NCBI GenBank assembly: GCA_963836355.1
Contig: CAWIJO010000010.1
Coordinates: forward strand, 310,001 to 374,000
Direction: 5' to 3'
Source of the DNA: Palsa-506 sp963836355
GTDB lineage: Bacteria > Actinomycetota > Actinomycetes > Streptosporangiales > Streptosporangiaceae
DNA: 64,000 nucleotides
In this document: piece by piece, positions 1 to 8,691 of the stretch
Numbering within the stretch: the first letter of the stretch is position 1
Layout: every line of letters starts with the position of its first letter
Translations under genes and position numbers: made by a program
The notes under the pieces: model-generated
Told to the model about the DNA's origin: nothing
Database searches by the model: none
What the model saw: the letters and a program-made list of their open reading frames with translations, nothing else

Positions 1-1563
1 CGCGCGGCGCAGGTGGGCCGGGATCTCCTCAGTCGCCCGGCCGACGTCGAGCGGCAGGCTGATGTTGGCCAGCGGCCGCCCGGCCGGGGCAAAGTTGCCG
101 CGTAGCAAGGCGGCGAGCCCGGTGGGACCGGACAGCACATCGGCCGCCCGGGACAGCAGGGCGTGACTGAGCCGGGCCATGGTGGCCGGGCTCAACGGCG
201 TGCGCGTGACATCGGCGCAATGCCCGCTGGCGCAATGCCCGCTGGCGCAATGGTCACCGGCGTCCGGCCTGCCCTCGCCGCCATTGGCAGAGGCTTCTTC
301 CTGCGGGCAATTGCCGCGTACCCGGGGGCAATTGCCGCCGGGGCAGATCGCGCATTGCGTGCGGGGCCCGCTGGTGGCCAGGAACAGCCCGGTCAGCTCG
401 GCGAGAACCGAATAGTCGACGTGACCGCTGACGACAGGGACGATCGCCGCGTCGCAGCCGGCTGCCTCCGCAGCCGGGCCGGTCAGCAGCCCGTATCCGG
501 CTGCCCTGGCAGCGAACCAGGAATCCTCGATGTCCGATCGGTCAGCGATCCCGCGAAGCTCCCGGAGCGTCATATGGAGCTGGATCTGGGTCGGCTGGCC
601 GGCCCGCTCGGGCAGCATCCCGGATGCGATCAGCCGGGTGCAAGCCTCCTCGAGCGCATCGTGATCGCGCTGGCGCTTGCTGCGCTCATCTTCCGGGCCG
701 GCCCGGAGGCCCAGCGCATCCAGGACGGCGGCAAGGGCCGCGGCGCAGCCCGGGGTCAGGTCGGCATCGAGCCGGCCTGCGCCGCGGAAAGTCCGGCCCA
801 GCCGGAGGCGGCGATCGTCGAATCCGTCATCGTCGGCGTCCGGTGGGCAGGACCGGCGGTACATTTCCTCAGCCAGCCCGGCCAGCCCGGCCAGGTCAGC
901 TCCGCCGGCCGCGGCGGCGAGCAGGATCTGGTCGGCGTCATCGCGCTGGCCGGCGGGCAGCCGGGCGGTCCAGCCGCAGATCTCCGTTGCCCAGGATACG
1001 GAGATCTGACCGGCTGCAAGTGCCCGGCCCACGGCCGGGTGGGCGGCAAGGCGCTTCATCCAGCCGACCGCGCCAGCCGCCGCGCCGGCGGTGACGTGCG
1101 TCTGCCAAATCAGCCATGCCCGGGCCGAGTGCTGACCGTCATCGGCGAAACCGCCCTGGGCGCTGAACGCGGCCAGGATCGCGGCGCGCGCCGCAGTGTG
1201 CTTGGCCGCTGCGCGCTCCAGGGCGGTCAGACAGGATGCCTGCTCGGCCGTCGGCAGGGATGCAGCATCGAGGCCGGCGAGATAGTCCAGGGCATTCTCC
1301 AGGCTGGCCAGCGCCTCGCCCGCGGTGGCTGGCCAGGCGTGGTGGCCGGCTGGGCCGGGGGATATCGTCAGCGCCTCCGCGGGCCCGGGAGGCTGGCCGG
1401 GGCGGCCGGGTTCGGAGGGCTGGCCGCGGCGGCCGGGTTCGGAGGGCTGGCCGCGGCGGCCGGGTTCGGAGGGCTGGCCGCGGCGGCCGGGTTCGGAGGG
1501 CTGGCCGCGGCGGCCGGGTTCGGAGGGCTGGCTGGGGTCGGAGGGCTGGCCGGGTGCGGCCAT
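1..1563 (-). CDS. DUF222/13E12-type HNH endonuclease, C-terminus beyond window
   Basis: The frame is open from an ATG at 1563 to the left edge (521 codons, no stop). GGGAGG lies 7 bases before the ATG. After a repetitive N-terminal extension rich in Gln-Pro-Ser-Glu-Pro-Gly-Arg-Arg-Gly units (about residues 5-55), the protein has the DUF222 body, including HSARAWLIWQTHVTAGAAAG and later SLPLDVGRATEEIPAHLRR. In this family the latter segment comes just before the HNH nuclease motif, so the catalytic domain should lie immediately outside the window. A Cys-rich insert at roughly residues 402-450 (QCAICPGG, then GHCAS repeats) is unusual. The family (REP13E12 relatives) is multi-copy in actinobacteria and its cellular role is not established. 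The long open frame on the opposite strand (163-2043) is a GC-bias shadow. Confidence 0.85.
   Translation of the reverse strand, partial: MAAPGQPSDPSQPSEPGRRGQPSEPGRRGQPSEPGRRGQPSEPGRRGQPSEPGRPGQPPGPAEALTISPGPAGHHAWPATAGEALASLENALDYLAGLDAASLPTAEQASCLTALERAAAKHTAARAAILAAFSAQGGFADDGQHSARAWLIWQTHVTAGAAAGAVGWMKRLAAHPAVGRALAAGQISVSWATEICGWTARLPAGQRDDADQILLAAAAGGADLAGLAGLAEEMYRRSCPPDADDDGFDDRRLRLGRTFRGAGRLDADLTPGCAAALAAVLDALGLRAGPEDERSKRQRDHDALEEACTRLIASGMLPERAGQPTQIQLHMTLRELRGIADRSDIEDSWFAARAAGYGLLTGPAAEAAGCDAAIVPVVSGHVDYSVLAELTGLFLATSGPRTQCAICPGGNCPRVRGNCPQEEASANGGEGRPDAGDHCASGHCASGHCADVTRTPLSPATMARLSHALLSRAADVLSGPTGLAALLRGNFAPAGRPLANISLPLDVGRATEEIPAHLRRA
215..253. repeat. 15-bp tandem repeat inside the DUF222 gene
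   Basis: The unit gcgcaatgcccgctg occurs 2.6 times in perfect register. On the minus strand it encodes repeated Gly-His-Cys-Ala-Ser, so copy-number change keeps the frame and alters the number of Cys/His residues in the loop. Confidence 0.85.
1391..1525. repeat. 27-bp tandem repeat, five copies
   Basis: Five consecutive 27-bp units beginning ggctggccg and ending ttcggag. The first copy differs at one base; two shorter degenerate copies follow to about 1560. On the minus strand each unit encodes nine residues (Gln-Pro-Ser-Glu-Pro-Gly-Arg-Arg-Gly type) at the N-terminus of the DUF222 protein. It is a frame-preserving minisatellite. Confidence 0.9.
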
Positions 1564-1826
1564 CTGGTTACCTCCCTTCACCCTGTTGGATGCCCTGATT
1601 CAATGCTTAGTTCGACGGTATCGGCAGGCACTGACATTTTGACGGCCACTGCCAGCTGCACGGAAAAATTTCCGCGGAGGATCAAGGTTTTTTTCCGGCT
1701 GGCGGGGTGCCAGGCGCCAGCCAGGCACGGGCGAGACGAGCACTCGTTGCCAGTCGGCCGCGTCCGGGCACGGGGCCGCGCATATTCCGTTGCATGCTGG
1801 CCGCTCGCCCGGGCACGATCCTGCAC

Positions 1827-2417
1827 ATGGCTACCAGCGAAACCGAGACCGCATTCGAGATCCGCCAGGCCGCCCAGCATGACTGGGCCGCACTGCGGCA
1901 GGTCAGGCTGGCCGCGCTGGCCGAGGCACCAGATGCCTTCAGCTCAACCCTGGACCGGGAGATCGAACGGCCGGAACAGTTCTGGCTTGACCGGATTGCC
2001 GCCTGGCCACAATTCATCGCATGGGCTGGCGGTGAGCCGGTAGGCATTGTCGGGGCTTTCGCCGAACCAGCGGCGGACGACGGGAACGCCAACGCAGGTA
2101 GCCAGGCTAACGCCGGTGCAGCCGGCCAGGACGGCTGCAGCGGCGTGGCGGGCGGCCGCGGCAGCTGGCATCTGGTCTCGATGTGGGTCAGCCCGCAGGT
2201 ACGCGGCCTCGGCATCGCCGACGACCTCGTCGCCGCGGTAATCGCGTACACCAGGGCCGACGGCGCGAAGCGGCTCACCCTGTGGGTGACCGATGTCAAC
2301 GCCCGTGCCATCGCGTTCTACGACCGGATGGGCTTTCGCAGCTCGGGCAGGCGGCAGCTGGTTCGGCCGGACGAGCCAGACCATTGGGAGCACGAGCAGG
2401 TGCTCGATCTCAGCTAG
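1827..2417 (+). CDS. GNAT family N-acetyltransferase
   Basis: A 196-residue protein starting MATSETETAFEIRQA. It has the GNAT fold signature: an N-terminal beta-alpha segment, the acetyl-CoA loop region MWVSPQVRGLGIADDLV (Gln/Arg-x-x-Gly-x-Gly/Ala motif, about residues 111-125), and the C-terminal NARAIAFYDRMGF helix-strand typical of RimI-like enzymes. The substrate is not predictable. A low-complexity Gly/Ala/Asn insertion at about residues 80-105 interrupts the core just before the acetyl-CoA loop. An alternative in-frame ATG at 1797 would add 10 residues; neither start has a convincing ribosome binding site. The gene is divergent from the DUF222 gene. Confidence 0.85.
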   Translation: MATSETETAFEIRQAAQHDWAALRQVRLAALAEAPDAFSSTLDREIERPEQFWLDRIAAWPQFIAWAGGEPVGIVGAFAEPAADDGNANAGSQANAGAAGQDGCSGVAGGRGSWHLVSMWVSPQVRGLGIADDLVAAVIAYTRADGAKRLTLWVTDVNARAIAFYDRMGFRSSGRRQLVRPDEPDHWEHEQVLDLS

Positions 2418-2437
2418 CTAGCTACCAGGCCGGCCTG

Positions 2438-2687
2438 CTAGCCGACCTGGAGCAGTACCGGCAGGTCACCATCTGGCTCGGTGTGCAGGACATGGCTGAC
2501 GTAGCCGTCCGGATCGCCCGCCAGCTCGGCACCGGAAAGGAGTTCCGGGCCCGGGCAGACGCGCGCGCAGTTCCGCGGCGACCGCGGCGGCTGTCTGCTT
2601 CCAGCCGCCCCGGTGCGATGCCGCGCCGCGGATCGCGGCCAGCAGGTCGTCGGGACATCGGGCGCGAACGGCGGTAGCTGCCGTCAT
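2438..2687 (-). pseudogene. Cysteine dioxygenase-like cupin, N-terminal remnant
   Basis: From an ATG at 2687 the frame reads MTAATAVRARCPDDLLAAIR and continues to LRARLPGP. The next stretch matches the family only after a shift near 2545-2556: PELLSGAELAGDPDGYVSHV followed by LHTEPDGDLPVLLQVG and a TAG at 2438. The order (helical lead-in, then YVSHVLHTEPDG) is that of the actinobacterial cysteine-dioxygenase-like cupins. The metal-binding beta barrel that should follow is missing and the GNAT gene begins instead. I infer a frameshifted and truncated relic. The family assignment rests on recall of the motif, not on a search. Confidence 0.5.
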
Positions 2688-2718
2688 CGCTGCCTCCTCA
2701 TCGCGCTAGCTCGGCTCT

Positions 2719-2808
2719 CGCCGTTCTGGCTCAGCTCGCCGTTCTGGCTCAGCTCGCCGTTCTGGCTCAGCTCGCCGTTCTGGCTCAGCTCGCCGGTTCC
2801 AGCTCAGC
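2719..2808. repeat. 18-bp tandem repeat, five copies, intergenic
   Basis: The unit cgccgttctggctcagct is present four times perfectly (2719-2790), followed by a diverged fifth copy. It occupies most of the gap between the dioxygenase remnant and the exonuclease gene and has no obvious coding role. Confidence 0.9.
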
Positions 2809-3052
2809 AGACCGATGCCTGGCGCTGAGGCGAGCCGGCCATAGTCTCCGATGCCAAATTGCTCAGCCATCCATAGAACAGGTGTATGAGTGGTCGTAGC
2901 AGAGCCCCGGAGCCGCGGAGCCGACGGTAGCTCACGGTCCGAGCCCGATCAGCCGGGCGAGCCGGGCCTGATCGGATTGCCCGGCCGTGCCGGCGACAAG
3001 CTTCTGCTCAGGACTGTCGGCCGCGGGGGCGCCACCCTGGCAGGATGGCGGG

Positions 3053-3968
3053 GTGGGCCCGCTGATGCTGCTGGATAGTGCTTCCCTCTACTATCGCGCG
3101 TTCTACGGCATACCGGAGCAGAGCATGACGGCACCGGACGGCACGCCGGTCAATGCCATCCGCGGACTGCTGGACATGATTGCCCGGCTGATCCGGGCGC
3201 GTCACCCGGGCAGCCTGGTTGCCTGCCTGGACGCGGACTGGCGGCCGGCCTTCCGGGTGACAGCTATCCCGTCCTACAAGGCGCACCGGGCCAACCCGGA
3301 TGGCACCGAGCAGGCGCCGGACGCGCTCACCGCCCAGATACCAGTGATCGAGCAGGTACTCGCGGCGGCCGGCGTGTCGATGGCCGCGGCGGCCGGCTAC
3401 GAGGCCGATGACGTGATCGGGACGCTGGCCGCCCGCGCCGACGGGCCGGTCGAGGTTGTCACCGGGGACCGGGATCTGTTCCAGCTGGTGGACGACGCCC
3501 GCCAGGTCCGGGTCATCTACACCGCGCGTGGCCTGTCCAAGCTCGACATCGTCGACGAGGCGTGGGTGACCGGCCGGTACGAGATTCCCGGCCGTGCCTA
3601 CGCGGCGTTCGCTGTGCTGCGCGGCGACCCGAGCGATGGGCTGCCCGGCGTGCCGGGGGTAGGCGATAAGACCGCGGCCGCGCTTGTCCGCGTCTTTGGC
3701 AGCGTCGAGGCGATGCTGACGGCGCTGGACCAGGGGCACGGCGGATTCCCGATGGGCAGCCGCGCCAAGCTCGCCGCGGCCCGTGACTATCTGGCCGTGG
3801 CCAGGCCCGGTTGTCCAGGTGGCGGCGGACGCCCCGCTGCCGTCCACCGACGGTAGCCTGCCGACCGCGCCCGCCGACCCGGCGATGCTCGCCGAGCTTG
3901 ACGCCAGATGGGACCTCGGCTCGTCGCTCGGCCGGATGTCCGCCGCGCTCGCCGCCCGCACGGACTGA
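3053..3968 (+). pseudogene. 5'-3' exonuclease (PolA N-terminal-domain type), frameshifted near 3806
   Basis: Stand-alone homologue of the flap/5'-3' exonuclease domain of DNA polymerase I, acting in DNA repair and replication. Visible motifs: MLLDSASLYYRAFYG at the N-terminus, PSYKAHR, YEADDVIGTLA, VTGDRDLFQL (acidic metal site), GDPSDGLPGVPGVGDKTAA (H3TH helix-hairpin). The frame is intact to RDYLAVAR, where an extra C in the run at 3804-3810 throws it out. In the next frame the expected ending resumes as VVQVAADAPLPSTDG and finishes ALAARTD at 3968. Restoring one base gives about 305 residues, the normal length. GTG at 3053 and ATG at 3065 are both possible starts. The simplest reading is a sequencing indel. 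Confidence 0.85.
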
Positions 3969-3994
3969 CCGGCTGCTGGCGGTGCGGCTGCCAG

Positions 3995-4074
3995 ACCAGC
4001 CGGCTACCGGGCCAGCCGGCTACCGGGCCAGCCGGCTACCAGACCAGCCGGCTACCGGGCCAGCCGGTTACCGG
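3995..4074. repeat. 16-bp tandem repeat, five copies, between convergent genes
   Basis: Five 16-bp units of the form rccagccggctaccgg with few substitutions. The array fills the gap between the convergent exonuclease and phosphatase genes and includes the phosphatase stop codon (TAA at 4068-4070). No separate terminator hairpin is visible here. Confidence 0.9.
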
Positions 4075-4917
4075 ACCTGCAGGGCCAGCAGGCAGGTGTC
4101 GTCAGCTGGGTCGGTACAGGCAAGCGCGCCCAGGGCGGCGGCGATGACCTGCTCCGGGTCGCCGATGCCGCGCGCCGCGCGGGCCAGCGTGGCCAGGCCG
4201 TCGTCCAGCGAGCAGCCCCTGCGCTCGATCAGCCCGTCGCTGTAGAGCAGCAGCAGGTCACCGGTCCGCAGCCGCACGGACGCGACGGCATAGCCGTCCG
4301 TGCCCGCGCCGAGCAGGATGCCGTCCGGCGGAATCCAGCGGCGCTGCCCAGGCGTCCCGGACCAGCACGGGCGGGGGATGGCCCGCCTGCGCCCAGGTCA
4401 GTACCCGGGTACCCGGGTCGAAGTAGCCAGCCGCCACCGAGGCGGTGTGCTCCGGCGCGACATGCCGGACGAGGTCGTTCAGCCAGCCGACCAGGCGGTC
4501 CGGCGGAGCGCCGGTGATCGCCAGGCCGGCCAGCGCGCCGCGCAGCCTGGCCATGCCCGCGGCCGCGGCCAGGCCGTGCCCGGCGACGTCACCGATCGCG
4601 AGCAGCACCTGCCCGGTGGGCATCTCCGCGGTGATGTACCAGTCGCCGCCGACCCGGCCGCGGGTGGCGGGCAAGTACCTGACCACGGCGCGCAGCCCGG
4701 GCAGTTCGAACGGCCCGTCGTGCAGTGGCAGGATCGCCCGCTGCAACTCCAGCGCCACGTGCCGTTCCTGCTCGAGTTCGGCGGCCAGACTGGCCTCGAG
4801 ACCGCCCGGCCGCGCTGTCCGGGACAGCCTGGACGGGCCGTCCAGGCTGCCTGCCCGGGCGGGCGCAGCCGCCGGGCTAGGACGGCTGGCTGGAACCTCT
4901 ACAGTCTCAGAAGTCAT
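4068..4917 (-). pseudogene. SpoIIE/PP2C-type serine phosphatase, frameshifted near 4357
   Basis: Cytoplasmic PPM-type phosphatase of the SpoIIE/RsbU class. These usually act on anti-sigma-factor antagonists in stress or developmental signalling. The N-terminal part (MTSETVEVPASRP onward) has the linker ERHVALELQRAILP, then VGGDWYITAEMPTGQVLLAI (metal-binding Asp), DVAGHGLAAA and AQAGHPPPVLVR. After that a 1-2 base shift in a G run at 4354-4360 breaks the frame. The alternate frame continues GTPGQRRWIPPDGILLGAG, then LRTGDLLLLYSDGLIERR and DDTCLLALQVR to the TAA at 4068. The rejoined protein is about 283 residues. No PAS/GAF sensory domain is present, so it is a short member. Confidence 0.85.
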
Positions 4918-5056
4918 CTTGTTTCACATCTGGTATGTGTTCGTGCACCTAGCGTGAGGCATTGACCGCTCTCGTGTCTAGATGCAATCCCAATTCATCG
5001 TGATGAGAGAATGCGCAGGCACCGGAAAGGTGACAGCGACGGACTGGGAGGCCGCG

Positions 5057-6181
5057 ATGGGAAATGACCAGGCCCGGACTCCGCTCTATCCAGCGGATCG
5101 CCTGGATAAGGCGGCAAGGGCCGCCGAGAATGCCGGTTTCGGGGCATTGCTCCTTACCCCCGGGCCAGACTTGCGGTACGTGATTGGCTACGACGCCGCT
5201 CAGCTTGAACGGCTCACCTGCCTGGTCGTCCCGGCCAGCCGGCCGCCTTTCCTGGTAGTGCCGAGGCTGGAGCTGCCGGCCGCGCAGGCGTCGCCGGCCG
5301 GCCGCATCGGGCTCGATATTGTTGCCTGGAATGAAACGGAAGATCCGTACTCGGTCGTCGCGCGCAGGCTCGGCGCCGTCAGCTCGGTCGGCCTGGCGGA
5401 CCAGATGTGGGCGCTGATGACGCTCCGGCTGCGCGACGCGCTGCCTGCCGCGCGCCAGGGCCTGGCCAGCGCCGCCCTGCGCAGCATGCGCATCCGCAAG
5501 AGCGCTGCCGAGGTCGCCGCGCTGGCCGAGGCGGCCGAGGCCATCGACCGCGTGCAGGCCCGGGTGCCCGGCTGGCTGTCGCCGGGCCGGACCGAGCTGG
5601 CGGTGGCGGCCGACATCGCGGACGCGATCGTGGCCGAAGGGCACGCCCGCGCCGACTTCACGATCGTGGCCTCCGGGCCCAACGCGGCCAGCCCGCACCA
5701 TGGGGCGTCCGGCCGGATGCTCGCCCCCGGCGACGCGGTCGTGGTGGACATCGGCGGCACCATGCCAAGCGGCTACTGCTCAGACTGCACGCGGACCTAT
5801 CTGATCGGCGCGCCGCCGCCAGGCTTCGCCGCGTACTACCAGGTGCTGAAGGATGCCCAGGAGGCTGCCTGCGCGGCGGTCCGTCCCGGGATCAGCGCCG
5901 AGGCAGTGGACGCTGCCGCCCGCGAGCCGATCACGGCAGCCGGGTACGGCGAGCATTTCATCCACCGGACCGGCCACGGCATCGGCCTGGAATGTCACGA
6001 GGACCCGTATATCGTGGCCGGCAACGCCCAGCCGATTGAGCCGGGGATGGCGTTTTCCATCGAGCCCGGGATTTATCCCGGCGGGCACGGTGCCAGGATC
6101 GAGGACATCGTGGTCTGCGGCGAGGACGGCGGCATCAGGCTGAACAACGGGACCCGCGAGCTAGTCGTGGTCGGTGCCTGA
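5057..6181 (+). CDS. M24 family Xaa-Pro aminopeptidase/dipeptidase-like protein
   Basis: A 374-residue creatinase-fold metallopeptidase. The start MGNDQARTPLYP is preceded by GGGAG. The N-terminal creatinase domain (about residues 10-150) leads into the pita-bread catalytic domain. The five metal ligands are visible: Asp in VVVDIGGT, Asp in DCTRTYL, His in RTGHGIGLECH, Glu in SIEPGIY and Glu in ARIEDIVV. It should hydrolyse Xaa-Pro bonds in small peptides or act on a related amide. The stop overlaps the ATG of the acyl-CoA dehydrogenase by one base (TGATG), so the two genes are an operon and may act in one degradative route; that link is inferred. Confidence 0.9.
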   Translation: MGNDQARTPLYPADRLDKAARAAENAGFGALLLTPGPDLRYVIGYDAAQLERLTCLVVPASRPPFLVVPRLELPAAQASPAGRIGLDIVAWNETEDPYSVVARRLGAVSSVGLADQMWALMTLRLRDALPAARQGLASAALRSMRIRKSAAEVAALAEAAEAIDRVQARVPGWLSPGRTELAVAADIADAIVAEGHARADFTIVASGPNAASPHHGASGRMLAPGDAVVVDIGGTMPSGYCSDCTRTYLIGAPPPGFAAYYQVLKDAQEAACAAVRPGISAEAVDAAAREPITAAGYGEHFIHRTGHGIGLECHEDPYIVAGNAQPIEPGMAFSIEPGIYPGGHGARIEDIVVCGEDGGIRLNNGTRELVVVGA

Positions 6182-7371
6182 TGGGCCTGGCGCAGCGGGT
6201 CTACGCCGACGACCACACGCGGGAGCTATTCGGGCTCACGGCCGAGATCGCGGACGCCGAACTGCGCCCGGCGGCCGCAGCGGCCGAGCGCGACGGCGTC
6301 TTCCCCCGTGAGCTGTTCCGCCTGGTCGGCTCGGCCGGCCTGCTCGGCCTGCCATACCCGGAGCGGGCCGGCGGCGGCGGGCAGCCCTACCAGGTGTACC
6401 TGCAGGTCGTCGAGGAACTAGCCGCGGCGTGGCTGGCCCTCGGCCTCGGGCTGAGCGTGCACACCCTGGCCTGCTTCCCGCTCGCCGTGGCCGGCACCGC
6501 CAGGCAGCAGGAACGCTGGCTGCCGTCGCTGCTCGGCGGCGGCCTGCTCGGCGCGTACTGCCTGTCCGAGCCGCACAGCGGCTCGGACGCGGCCGCGCTG
6601 CGGACCCGTGCCGTGGCAGACGGCGCGGATTACGTCGTCGACGGCGTGAAATCCTGGATTTCGCACGCCGGGCAGGCCGACTTCTACACGCTGTTCGCCC
6701 GCACCTCGGGTGATCCGGACGGGCCCGGCGCCGCCCGCGGGATCAGCTGCCTGCACGTTTCCGCGGAAACGCCGGGAGTCTCGGCGGCTAAGGCGGAGCA
6801 CAAGATGGGCATGCGGGCGTCGGTGACCGCGCAGATGCTGTTCGACTCGGCCCGGGTGCCGGCCGGCCACCTGGTGGGGGAGGAAGGCCAGGGGTTCGGC
6901 CTGGCGCTCGCCGCGCTGGACGCCGGCCGCCTCGGCATTGCCGCGTGCGCCACCGGGCTGGCCCAGGCGGCGCTGGACACGGCGGTCGGCTACGCGCGCG
7001 AACGGCGCCAGTTCGGGCGGCGCATCGCCGACTTCGAGGGCGTGTCCTTCCTGCTCGCGGACATGGCCACGGCGGTCGAGGCGGCCCGGGCGCTCTACCT
7101 TTCCGCGGCCCGGCGCAAGGATGCCGGGCTGCCGTATGGCCCGCAGGCAGCGATGGCCAAGCTGTTCGCCAGCGACGCGGCGATGCGGGTCAGCACTGAC
7201 GCCGTGCAGGTGCTCGGCGGGTACGGCTACGTCGAGGATTTCCCGGCTGAGCGGTACATGCGCGAGGCCAAGGCGCTGCAGATCGTCGAAGGCACCAACC
7301 AGATTCAGCGACTGGTGATCGGCCGGTCGCTGACCCGCGATCCAGCGCCGCCGGGCGGCCGCGGCGACTGA
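6181..7371 (+). CDS. Acyl-CoA dehydrogenase
   Basis: FAD-dependent flavoenzyme of 396 residues, the normal family length, catalysing alpha,beta-dehydrogenation of an acyl-CoA. Motifs: YCLSEPHSGSDAAALRTRA (substrate/FAD contact, about residues 122-140), VKSWISHAGQADFY, KMGMRASVTAQMLFDSARVP, YARERRQFGRRIADFE, VLGGYGYVEDFPAERYMREA and QIVEGTNQIQRLVIGR. In short-chain and isovaleryl-type enzymes the Glu of the EGT motif is the catalytic base. It starts on the ATG overlapping the M24 peptidase stop. The exact acyl chain is not predictable. Confidence 0.93.
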   Translation: MGLAQRVYADDHTRELFGLTAEIADAELRPAAAAAERDGVFPRELFRLVGSAGLLGLPYPERAGGGGQPYQVYLQVVEELAAAWLALGLGLSVHTLACFPLAVAGTARQQERWLPSLLGGGLLGAYCLSEPHSGSDAAALRTRAVADGADYVVDGVKSWISHAGQADFYTLFARTSGDPDGPGAARGISCLHVSAETPGVSAAKAEHKMGMRASVTAQMLFDSARVPAGHLVGEEGQGFGLALAALDAGRLGIAACATGLAQAALDTAVGYARERRQFGRRIADFEGVSFLLADMATAVEAARALYLSAARRKDAGLPYGPQAAMAKLFASDAAMRVSTDAVQVLGGYGYVEDFPAERYMREAKALQIVEGTNQIQRLVIGRSLTRDPAPPGGRGD

Positions 7372-7419
7372 CCGCGGCGGGCCGCAGCACAGCCGGGCCC
7401 GGCAGGCTACCTTGACGGG

Positions 7420-7893
7420 GTGGAGGAGACCAACCGCAGGATTGTCGCCCTGCTGGCCCGGGACGGCAGGATGAGCTTCACCGAGCTGGCCAGGCAGACC
7501 GGGCTGTCCGTGTCCGCCGCGCAGCAGCGGGTACGGCGGCTGGAACGGCGCGGCGTGATCAGGGGATATGCCGCGCTGATCGATCCCGGTGACGCCGGGC
7601 TGCCGCTGACGGCGTTCGTCTCCATCAAGCCCTTCGACCCGGCGGCTCCGGACGACGCCCCGGCGCGGCTCGCCCACCTGCCGGCGATCGAGGCCTGCCA
7701 CAGCGTGGCTGGCGAGGAGAATTACATACTCAAGGTGCGCGTCGCCTCGCCAGCCGCGCTGGAGGATCTGCTCCAGCAGATCCGGGCGGCGGCCAGCGTC
7801 TCCACCCGGACCACGATCGTGCTGAGCACGCCCTACGAGAACCGCCCGCCAGATGTCCAGCGGTCAGGAGCTGACGGCGAGCACGCGCAGTGA
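7420..7893 (+). CDS. Lrp/AsnC family transcriptional regulator
   Basis: 157 residues from a GTG start. An N-terminal winged HTH (EETNRRIVALLARDGRMSFT, then ELARQTGLSVSAAQQRVRRL) is followed by the RAM/AsnC effector domain (VAGEENYILKVRVASPAALE). It is likely an amino-acid- or metabolite-responsive regulator. It sits about 50 bases after the M24 peptidase/acyl-CoA dehydrogenase pair on the same strand, so control of that pair is plausible. Its 3' end overlaps the convergent truncated synthetase-like gene by 30 bases. Confidence 0.92.
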   Translation: MEETNRRIVALLARDGRMSFTELARQTGLSVSAAQQRVRRLERRGVIRGYAALIDPGDAGLPLTAFVSIKPFDPAAPDDAPARLAHLPAIEACHSVAGEENYILKVRVASPAALEDLLQQIRAAASVSTRTTIVLSTPYENRPPDVQRSGADGEHAQ

Positions 7894-8691
7894 CCCGGCT
7901 GCCCTGGCATCCCGGCAGCGCGGCACGATCGCCACGGTGGCCCGCCAGGCCGCCGCGGTAGCCGCCAGATCGTCAAGGCCCGCCGAGACGACCGTGGCCC
8001 CGCTGAGCAGCGCATGGTCGAGCAGGGTCGTGTAGGCCCGGCCGTCGCCGGCCGGCCCGGTCGCCAGCACGATGTCCGGCTCGGTGATCTCCGCCGCCAC
8101 GGCGAGCCGGGTCAGTTCGGCGGCCAGCTCGCGCTGCGACAGCGCGGCCGGGCTCAGCGTGCCGTCCGGCCGCCGCAGGTAAGGCAGCAGGGCCGGGTCG
8201 CTGCGGCGGCCGCAGGCCGGCCGCAGCGAGCCGGACTGCAGCAGCGCCTCGAATGGCGTCGCGCCCGGCGCGTCGGCGAAGGAGATTACCTGGCGCACCC
8301 AGGAGCGGTCCGCGGCGGCCAGCGCGGCGGCGGCCAGCGGCGGGGCGGTCAGCAGCATCCGCGCGCCGCAGTCGGCGAGCTGCCCGGCCATCTCCGGAAC
8401 GGTCAGGCCGGCCGCGACTGGCGAGGGCACGCCGCCGGCCGCCCGGATCGCATGGGTGGCCAGCGCGTAGCAGGCGGCATCGGGGACCAGCACCCCGACG
8501 ACGTCGCGCGGATGCAGCCCGCGCCACGCCAGCCCGGCCGCGGCTGCCTGGATCACGGCGGCCAGCTCGCCGTAGCTGTAGCCGCGGTCCTGCTGGCCGG
8601 CCAGCGCCTGGTGGCCGCCGCGTGCGGGCGCCAGGCCGAGCAGCCGCTGGGTCACGGCGACGTCAGGCAACGGCATCTCGGTCGTCGGCAT
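7864..8691 (-). CDS. Truncated acyl-CoA-synthetase (ANL)-like protein lacking the P-loop
   Basis: 275 residues that align by eye with the first half of 4-coumarate-CoA-ligase-type enzymes: an N-terminal YSYGELAAVIQAAAAGLAWR, HPRDVVGVLVPDAACYALAT, then DPALLPYLRRPDGTLSPAAL where the family has a Thr-Ser-Gly-Thr-Thr-Gly ATP-binding loop. That loop is replaced by Arg-Arg-Pro-Asp-Gly-Thr, the next catalytic motif is also absent, and the whole C-terminal lid domain is missing. The frame itself is intact. Catalysis as a ligase is therefore unlikely. It could be a decaying gene or a repurposed pseudoenzyme. It follows the ATPase-LuxR regulator on the same strand after a 338-bp gap. Confidence 0.7.
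   Translation of the reverse strand: MPTTEMPLPDVAVTQRLLGLAPARGGHQALAGQQDRGYSYGELAAVIQAAAAGLAWRGLHPRDVVGVLVPDAACYALATHAIRAAGGVPSPVAAGLTVPEMAGQLADCGARMLLTAPPLAAAALAAADRSWVRQVISFADAPGATPFEALLQSGSLRPACGRRSDPALLPYLRRPDGTLSPAALSQRELAAELTRLAVAAEITEPDIVLATGPAGDGRAYTTLLDHALLSGATVVSAGLDDLAATAAAWRATVAIVPRCRDARAAGSLRVLAVSS

Noticed and set aside
1391..1525. CRISPR array
   Set aside because: Units are contiguous 27-mers with no spacers and are in frame within a coding sequence.
163..2043. 626-codon plus-strand open frame
   Set aside because: It is the mirror of the DUF222 gene on the minus strand; its protein is low-complexity Gly/Ala/Arg and matches no family.
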